Of a stretch of DNA of 12,666 nucleotides, positions 6,187 through 11,262 are shown piece after piece. The translations under genes were made by a program, and so were the position numbers. The notes beneath the pieces were generated by a model, which was not told the origin of the DNA, did not search any database, and saw only the letters and a program-made list of their open reading frames with translations. Source of the stretch: JANPII01 sp031424915. GTDB lineage: Bacteria; Pseudomonadota; Alphaproteobacteria; Rickettsiales; Midichloriaceae. Location: contig JANPII010000102.1 of NCBI GenBank assembly GCA_031424915.1, forward strand, positions 1 to 12,666, given 5' to 3'. How positions within the stretch are numbered: the first letter of the stretch is position 1; each line of letters opens with the position of its first letter.

Positions 6187-7278
6187 ATGAGTTATCGCAT
6201 AGTTTGTTTTGTCTTGTGGGTGTTCTTATATATCTGCCCTTTTTATGTTGCTAATGCTCAAGCTCCTTTTTCATTTGGCAACCCATTAATTGACGCCATT
6301 GAGTCCAGAAATTTTGAACAGGCCAGAGACATAGTGGAGCAGGGGGTGCCCGTGGACACACGAGGAAAGTTTGGTGCGACTGCTTTGATGCGGGCTGCAC
6401 TTCACGGTAATGTAGAAATGCTAAAATTTTTACTTGAACATGGGGCTAACCCAGATACTCAAGATATAGGAGGCGCAACTTCTTTACATATTGCATTACG
6501 TGAAGGACACACTGAGATAGTAGGTGCTTTACTCAATGCACATGCTAATCCTAACCTACGCGATCTAGGGGGATTATCAGCTCTAGATTATGCCAATAAT
6601 TTGCAGCGCAGCATAGAGTTGCACTTAATTCGTAACTATATTCAAGAAGAACAGTTTGCTAATTCTAGCGCTGCAAACGTCATTGGCGACTTGCCATGGC
6701 TTGCTCCAGGTCAGGAACCGATTAATGATGATGTCATATATGTTTATATGGATAAAGTAGATATGACACCAACTCCCAAAGCAGAGTCTGCGCCTGTTGC
6801 AGAAGTGATAGCAAGCCCGTTGTCAGCTGACCATACGCTTGCTGCTCCCTCTCTTAATGCTAAGACAGAGGTAAAACCTAAGAAACGTAAAGCAAGCGGC
6901 ATTGCTGTGGCCATTCCTCCTTCTAAGACTAGCTCTCCTCCTACTGAGCATAAGCTGGTAGTGCAAGAGGCAGTGAAACTTCCTGAAAGCTTTGATATAA
7001 GCAAAGAGCAATTACCTGCTACTTTATTTGATGTAGAAGTAGCTACTGTTATTCACGTTGAGATTCTTGGCTTCGCGAATGAATCAGAAGTTATGGCATG
7101 TAATAACATGCTACAGGTACGCTATCCGGGTAAGCGTTACCATAATTTCTATAGTAAGAGTGGAACTAAAACACATGTGACGCCATTTTCTAATGTTATT
7201 ACTGCTCAAAGTTGGTGCGATCAACTGCGTTTGGTAAATACAGGATGGAAATGTATAGTGCATGTTCCTCCCAACTAG
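6187..7278 (+). CDS. Exported ankyrin-repeat protein with a C-terminal SPOR-like domain
   Basis: From ATG 6187 the product is 363 residues; AGGA at 6177-6180 gives six-base spacing, better than an upstream in-frame TTG at 6172. The N-terminus is a signal peptide (hydrophobic core, likely cleavage after ANAQA), so the protein goes to the periplasm or beyond. About four ankyrin repeats follow (roughly 30-150), including GATALMRAALHGN and GATSLHIALREGH. A long linker (about 160-285) is rich in Pro, Ala, Ser and Lys. The last 75 residues (VIHVEILGFAN to CIVHVP) show the pattern of a SPOR peptidoglycan-binding domain: an initial strand, then THVTPFSNVITAQSWCDQL, like the RVGPF---A---C--L of SPOR. 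The SPOR call is by pattern only. A cell-wall-anchored periplasmic scaffold is one reading. Confidence 0.75.
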   Translation: MSYRIVCFVLWVFLYICPFYVANAQAPFSFGNPLIDAIESRNFEQARDIVEQGVPVDTRGKFGATALMRAALHGNVEMLKFLLEHGANPDTQDIGGATSLHIALREGHTEIVGALLNAHANPNLRDLGGLSALDYANNLQRSIELHLIRNYIQEEQFANSSAANVIGDLPWLAPGQEPINDDVIYVYMDKVDMTPTPKAESAPVAEVIASPLSADHTLAAPSLNAKTEVKPKKRKASGIAVAIPPSKTSSPPTEHKLVVQEAVKLPESFDISKEQLPATLFDVEVATVIHVEILGFANESEVMACNNMLQVRYPGKRYHNFYSKSGTKTHVTPFSNVITAQSWCDQLRLVNTGWKCIVHVPPN

Positions 7279-7283
7279 TTATT

Positions 7284-7348
7284 ATACCAACTTTCAGCTA
7301 AAAGATTACAGCATCGCTCCTTATACTGTTTTAGCTGAGACTTGGTAT
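7284..7348. repeat. 65-bp palindromic element with 20-bp inverted ends
   Basis: ATACCAACTTTCAGCTAAAA (7284-7303) matches the reverse complement of 7329-7348 at 18 of 20 positions, with 25 bases between. The right end, read inwards, begins ATACCAAGTCT, the same 11 bases as the left end of the 157-bp element at 5898, so the two may share a mobilising enzyme. It begins five bases after the ankyrin/SPOR stop and could also act as an RNA hairpin, although no T run follows. Confidence 0.6.
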
Positions 7349-7386
7349 TAGATTAAAATAAGATGATTTTTAGAGGGGAAGTGTCT

Positions 7387-7767
7387 ATGTCTACATGTAA
7401 TTTGACAATAAACAATTTGAGATTATGGGTTACCTTAGGGTGTGGCGCGGAGGAAAAGGGACAATTACAGCTAGTTGATATTAGCGTTATTCTTAACACC
7501 AAGGGGCCGCCTCCAGGCTGTCATACCGATTTATTGACCGATGTATATTGTTATAAAGACATTATAGAGCGTATTGAATTGGCGGTGGCCGATAGGCCTT
7601 TTAATTTAGTTGAGCAGCTAACAATGACAGTATGGGGTGCTGTGCGCCTATACCTAGATGAGGCGGAAATAGAACAGTGCGCTGCAGAGCTAGAAGTTGT
7701 TGTCACAAAATGCCATCCCCCTATTGCTAATGTTCATGGCGGCATTAGCTTTAGTTATAGGGAATAG
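7387..7767 (+). CDS. folB: Dihydroneopterin aldolase
   Basis: FolB converts 7,8-dihydroneopterin to 6-hydroxymethyl-dihydropterin and glycolaldehyde in folate synthesis. ATG 7387 is preferred because GAGGGG at 7373-7378 lies eight bases upstream; an in-frame ATG at 7363 has no such site. This gives 126 residues, a typical length. Visible family features are the EE at 22-23 followed by Q-L-VDISV, Y56 in VYCYKDI, FNLVEQL (72-78) with the pterin-binding Glu76, and the catalytic-type Lys108 in VVVTKCHPPI. The remaining folate genes are not in the window. It follows the 65-bp repeat by 38 bases. Confidence 0.88.
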   Translation: MSTCNLTINNLRLWVTLGCGAEEKGQLQLVDISVILNTKGPPPGCHTDLLTDVYCYKDIIERIELAVADRPFNLVEQLTMTVWGAVRLYLDEAEIEQCAAELEVVVTKCHPPIANVHGGISFSYRE

Positions 7768-8055
7768 GATTATTAGAAGTTTGGATGTATTGTAGCTTGC
7801 TGGTGCGCTTTTATTTAACATATTAAGGGGCTGGACATTTATTTAAAATAGTGTCAGGCATTACTTGCATTATACTTAAGAATATGCTACATTGCTTTGA
7901 ATGTATAGAGACAGGGCTATATTAAAAGTAACTAAGGAGCAGAATATGACTAAATTCAGTTAATTTGGTGTGCGTTATGTATGTCACACGCGCGATTGGC
8001 ATTCGCTGGATATAGCTTAGGATTGTAATTTCACAACAAAAGATAAGGAAACGAA
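7768..8055 (+). other. Gap with a strong ribosome site feeding a five-codon reading frame
   Basis: No full gene is visible. AAGGAG at 7934-7939 sits six bases before ATG 7946, which opens MTKFS and then stops (7961-7963). A different frame immediately after gives LIWCALCMSHARLAFAG and stops near 8025, so this may be a frameshifted relic of a gene with a signal peptide, or a leader peptide. A weak promoter-like pair, TTGAAT (7897-7902) and TATATT (7918-7923), has only 15-base spacing. Confidence 0.3.
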
Positions 8056-8244
8056 ATGAGTAACTTCTTAATACCAACCATAACATCGTTAACAGTAATG
8101 GCTGCCGCTATAGCTGGAGGTACCGCACTAGTGTGTATAGTTGAAATGCCGACTGCTGCTCAAGTAAGCTGTGCTGCTATAGGTCCTATTACTATTGGCC
8201 TATTAACACTGGCATTAACTAGCAGGCTAGCATATTGCGATTAG
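8056..8244 (+). CDS. Small two-helix membrane peptide, 62 residues
   Basis: AAGGAA at 8045-8050 gives five-base spacing to ATG 8056. The product has two hydrophobic segments, about 5-27 and 34-56, joined by a short loop (EMPTAAQ), and ends in RLAYCD. It is rich in Ala, Thr, Gly and Leu. I do not recognise a family. A frameshifted relative follows at 8268-8476 with the same spacing of ribosome site, hydrophobic segments and a final CD, which argues that this is a real gene family. Function is unknown; small membrane peptides or bacteriocin-like peptides are possible. Confidence 0.5.
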   Translation: MSNFLIPTITSLTVMAAAIAGGTALVCIVEMPTAAQVSCAAIGPITIGLLTLALTSRLAYCD

Positions 8245-8267
8245 CTATTAACAATAAGGGATAAGAA

Positions 8268-8476
8268 ATGAGAACTGAAATATAGGTACTACTGTTGCGT
8301 TAGCTTTTGCAGCTAGCTTAGTAGGCTCTACGGCCCTTACGCTGAGTATGGCATTACCGGAGTGGGCAATTTGCACTGTTGTTATTGGGTCATCAGTGGG
8401 ATTACCAGTGGCTACTGGTTTTGTTGCCTCTCTAGCATGTGATTTGGCAACAAATAGATATCGATACTTTGGGTAA
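8268..8476 (+). pseudogene. Frameshifted paralogue of the 62-residue membrane peptide
   Basis: An AAGGG ribosome site precedes ATG 8268, but that frame reads MRTEI and stops at 8283-8285. In the frame two bases later, translation continues from about 8279 (NIGTTVALAFAASLVGSTAL and onwards) to the stop at 8474-8476, with two hydrophobic segments and a late LACD matching LAYCD of the upstream gene. One base change in length near 8277-8281 would restore MRT-x-NIGTTV. The simplest reading is a recently broken tandem copy; a sequencing error is the main alternative. Confidence 0.5.
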
Positions 8477-8654
8477 GATTATTGCCTTATAAGTCGTGTG
8501 TGTTCAGGCGATGGCGTTAACTTAAGGAGACCTACTTTGTTTAGTTTCGCTGCAAGAGGCCTTGCGTACAACACTTTGCTAAAATCCTTGACCACCACTC
8601 CTGTGAACGGAGACCTATTTCCACAGCCCTATAATCCAAGTAGCCTACAAAGCT

Positions 8655-9128
8655 CTACAATACCAAATTTGTTAGATACTCGGGGCTGGTTAAAACATAC
8701 TGCACGCCGGTTGCTTTAATGCTATCAAGAACAATTGGAGCTTTGACATTTACAGCAAAAGCCAGTTTGCCAGTATTTTGCCTTTGAATAGAAGTAACCA
8801 GCAAAATTAATGCCTGTTTTGCCGGGATAGCTAGATGATGCAACATGCCCATTATGTCGTCTTCTAAAATCCAAGGCGTAGGTATAGCTAGAGGCAACAT
8901 TAGAAAGGCTATTTCTTGGGCGTCTAGGCACTGCAAAAGCTTGAATGCCTTTAAGTATTCATGCTTGATTTGCACATTTGGCACATTAATTAAACAAAAC
9001 CTCTTATAATCAGGTAATCCGATTATGCCATGAGGTAAAGTTATGGTTTTGTCAGTACTAGCTTCAAAAGTACCAAATCTATTAGTGATTGTTTTGAGCT
9101 CCTTGTTTAATATTGCTGTGCCCATCAC
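8655..9128 (-). CDS. fliW: Flagellar assembly factor FliW
   Basis: FliW binds flagellin and relieves or imposes CsrA-mediated control of flagellin translation in the cytosol. The 157 residues match the family length and pattern: RFGTFEAS, then ITLPHGIIGLPDYKRFCLI (family FP-GL-GF----F-L), LLQCLDAQEIAFLMLPLAIP (LQSL----AFLV--P), and a C-terminal LAFAVNVKAPIVLDSIKATGVQYVL (NL-APIVIN----G-Q). The start is GTG 9128, seven bases after GGAGG (9136-9140), or the adjacent ATG 9125. No flagellar, flagellin or csrA gene is nearby, so it is an orphan here. The family call is confident; whether the organism builds a flagellum is unknown. Confidence 0.85.
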   Translation of the reverse strand: MMGTAILNKELKTITNRFGTFEASTDKTITLPHGIIGLPDYKRFCLINVPNVQIKHEYLKAFKLLQCLDAQEIAFLMLPLAIPTPWILEDDIMGMLHHLAIPAKQALILLVTSIQRQNTGKLAFAVNVKAPIVLDSIKATGVQYVLTSPEYLTNLVL

Positions 9129-9164
9129 GTCTTCCCCTCCAGGTCTACGCTCCCTATCGTCCAG

Positions 9165-9216
9165 ATATATTGATACTTATCTAAGAAATTTTGACAGTTA
9201 ATTTTTATCAATATAT
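9165..9216. promoter_or_regulatory. 11-bp inverted repeat upstream of fliW, possible operator
   Basis: ATATATTGATA (9165-9175) is repeated in inverted orientation as TATCAATATAT (9206-9216), with 30 bases between. A TTGACA lies in the spacer on the plus strand (9191-9196). The site lies in the 293-base gap between divergent fliW and the HglS-like gene, about 37 bases before fliW. It could be an operator or simply AT-rich chance structure. The rest of the gap (9217-9403) holds nothing I can name. Confidence 0.35.
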
Positions 9217-9421
9217 TGGCCTATATCTATATGTAATTACAAAGTAAAGCATTTGTCAAATTTTTAAATAGATCGTGCTTATGTGGTATTTCGATAAATT
9301 GAAATACAGGCTATAACACTGCACCTCACTATAAAACAAGTATAGATTGATAGTTAAAATTATATAGATCCTTTACTAAGTAAAATTAGGAGGCTAGACT
9401 TAAATTTCTAAGAATCAAAAT

Positions 9422-10393
9422 GTGCTCAAAGATAGGTTTGATTTAGATATAATTGTGTATACCGGGGGTGGACAGTATATGTTACAAGAAAGGCAAAGAC
9501 ATTTACAGGAAGTACGAAACATTCTCGTAGATAAGTTATGGCGACGTTACATTGCTACAATACCATACTGGGGTAAGATATGGCCTCCAGGGCAAGGCAA
9601 TATACATAAAAGGCCGTGCCTAGACCATATAGCAATTATTGATTTGCCTATGTTGGGTGGAGGCAGGGCAGGTATGGAAGAGATAATGAAAATGCTAGGT
9701 TTTGTCCCTCGTGGGTCTGGTTATTTGGAGAACAAGAGCAACAATTTTATATGGATGGCAGAAGAAGATTATGAGCAAAAACCAGCGACCAAAATTTTGC
9801 CTCAGTTTGTGCTAGCAGATTTCGAATTAAAACACCTAACAACGCGCCATATTATTGAACGCTATATCACACAAGCAGATGCAAGGCGCCAAGCGGCGTG
9901 CTTAACTTTAATATCCACTGAGTCTGACCCTGAAATAGTGGCAGATGCAGTATATTCTTACTTATGGTCGCGGCCATGGCCACTGCCTACTCTTGAGGAT
10001 TATATGGCAGTAAAGCAAGAAAATGAATTGCTGGCATGGGTGTTGGTGCGTGGTCGTATGGTTAATCACTGTGGTATAGCTTTACATCTTCACCCAAATA
10101 TTTACACCAGCCTAGAAGAGTTTAACCAACAATTATTAGCACAGGGCGTAGTGCTTAATAATGAAGGTGGGCAAATTCGTGGAAGTGCAGAATGCGGAAT
10201 TGCGCAGTCTGCCACTGTAGGACGGCAGTTGGCAGTGCCATTATCCGAAGGCTCGGTGATTGTAGCGGATAGGTTTGTGGAGTTAATATGGAGATATCCA
10301 AACAAACTTGAGCCCTACTTGTGGACCGACTATAGCACGCATTTTTTGGCATCTAATGCTGATACAATCATTGAGTCTCTACAGGCTGCCTAG
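9422..10393 (+). CDS. DUF1338 / HglS-family protein (2-oxoadipate dioxygenase/decarboxylase-like)
   Basis: The 323-residue product matches the DUF1338 fold, whose characterised member HglS converts 2-oxoadipate to 2-hydroxyglutarate using iron. A metal triad is visible: His69 in LDHIAI, His216 in VNHCGIAL and Glu287 in RFVELIWRYP, at spacings like HglS His70, His226 and Glu294. Other family segments are GVVLNNEGGQIRGS and IAQSATV (242-266). The arginine four residues after the first His in the family is Ile73 here, so substrate may differ. Start is uncertain: GTG 9422 is 28 bases after AGGAGG (9388-9393); ATT 9404 is ideally spaced; ATG 9479 follows GGGGGTGG. The 3' end overlaps tlpA by 26 bases on the opposite strand. 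Confidence 0.75.
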   Translation: MLKDRFDLDIIVYTGGGQYMLQERQRHLQEVRNILVDKLWRRYIATIPYWGKIWPPGQGNIHKRPCLDHIAIIDLPMLGGGRAGMEEIMKMLGFVPRGSGYLENKSNNFIWMAEEDYEQKPATKILPQFVLADFELKHLTTRHIIERYITQADARRQAACLTLISTESDPEIVADAVYSYLWSRPWPLPTLEDYMAVKQENELLAWVLVRGRMVNHCGIALHLHPNIYTSLEEFNQQLLAQGVVLNNEGGQIRGSAECGIAQSATVGRQLAVPLSEGSVIVADRFVELIWRYPNKLEPYLWTDYSTHFLASNADTIIESLQAA

Positions 10394-11171
10394 AAGTTTG
10401 AGGGTTATGCCAAGGTAGCTCTTGAATTTGATGTTCGGGTTCATCACTAAGCTTGCTTACGGCTTTTTCATCAGCAAGCTTATCAATAGCTTGAGGATTT
10501 TGGCTGTTCTTAGGGGATTGCCACACTATTGTATCTTGAGCGGTTTTATTGGGTTTTTGTTTAAGCGTAGCAGAAGTGCTTGAAGCTAAAGCTAATAAGT
10601 TATCGCGTACGGCAGGAGCATCCCATGGCAGGTGCATATCGAAGTATGCGATTATATATCCACTTTCGTTAATTAAGAAGGTTGCAGGCAGAGAATTTGC
10701 ATGCAGCGTTTCCATCAATACTCTTTTTTGGTCGAATAGAAGGGGCAGATTCTGAAGCTTATGCGCTTCATATATCTCCTGAACTTCGGCTGGTTGCTTA
10801 AAATCTACAGAAATAGGTACAATAGCAATATCGTATAAATCATCATATTCAAGATCTGCCCGCAAGTTCTCCATGCTTCTTAGTTCGGCAAGGCAATCCA
10901 TGCACCAAGTAGCCCAAAGAGGTACTACAAGCAGCTTGCCTCTGAAGTCACGAAAAGAGAGTTCTTTGCCTTCGTGATCTATGAAGGAAGTTCTAGGAGC
11001 TTTAATGGGATGATTTAGTCGTGCGGCAAAAAAAATGCTATTAATTCGTTCTACAACCTCGGGCCTAGTAAAATCACGAGAGTCAGCGATTATAGCGTTT
11101 TTTGCCCAACTAGGGGTGCCTAATAAGCATAATGCTAGCAAAAAAAATACTCTAAAACGTAAAAAAACCAT
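10368..11171 (-). CDS. tlpA: TlpA/ResA-like thioredoxin-fold protein
   Basis: A periplasmic or membrane-anchored thiol-disulfide oxidoreductase of the TlpA family. Residues 1-23 form a signal peptide or anchor (MVFLRFRVFFLLALCLLGTPSWA). The thioredoxin fold follows, with active site WATWCMDC (about 86-93) and the cis-proline segment LPATFLI (about 157-163). DFRGKLLVVPLWATWC is the usual TlpA lead-in. Such proteins reduce substrates for cytochrome c or oxidase assembly; the partner is not shown. A hydrophilic tail of about 65 residues (after about 200) is rich in Lys, Gln, Ser and Pro and is longer than in usual TlpA; it overlaps the end of the HglS-like gene. No good ribosome site is seen before ATG 11171. 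The divergent argH-like gene starts 91 bases away. Confidence 0.88.
   Translation of the reverse strand: MVFLRFRVFFLLALCLLGTPSWAKNAIIADSRDFTRPEVVERINSIFFAARLNHPIKAPRTSFIDHEGKELSFRDFRGKLLVVPLWATWCMDCLAELRSMENLRADLEYDDLYDIAIVPISVDFKQPAEVQEIYEAHKLQNLPLLFDQKRVLMETLHANSLPATFLINESGYIIAYFDMHLPWDAPAVRDNLLALASSTSATLKQKPNKTAQDTIVWQSPKNSQNPQAIDKLADEKAVSKLSDEPEHQIQELPWHNPQTSRQPVETQ
10448..10482. repeat. 10-bp inverted repeat within the tlpA tail
   Basis: TAAGCTTGCT (10448-10457) and AGCAAGCTTA (10473-10482) pair perfectly around a 15-base loop. It lies 55 bases past the stop of the HglS-like gene and could fold in that transcript, but no T run follows. On the protein level it encodes the repeated KLADEK/SKLSDE part of the TlpA tail. 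Confidence 0.35.
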
Positions 11172-11262
11172 TGCTATATAAAATGAAACTGATACTAATT
11201 TCTCGGTAGCAAGTTATCAGTTTGCATTTAATAATACAATCAATAATTATAAAGTAGGTACT

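Noticed and set aside
8498..8719. A 73-codon plus-strand frame from GTG 8498
   Set aside because: It has no ribosome site, no recognisable composition or motif, and its 3' part overlaps the well-supported fliW gene on the other strand.
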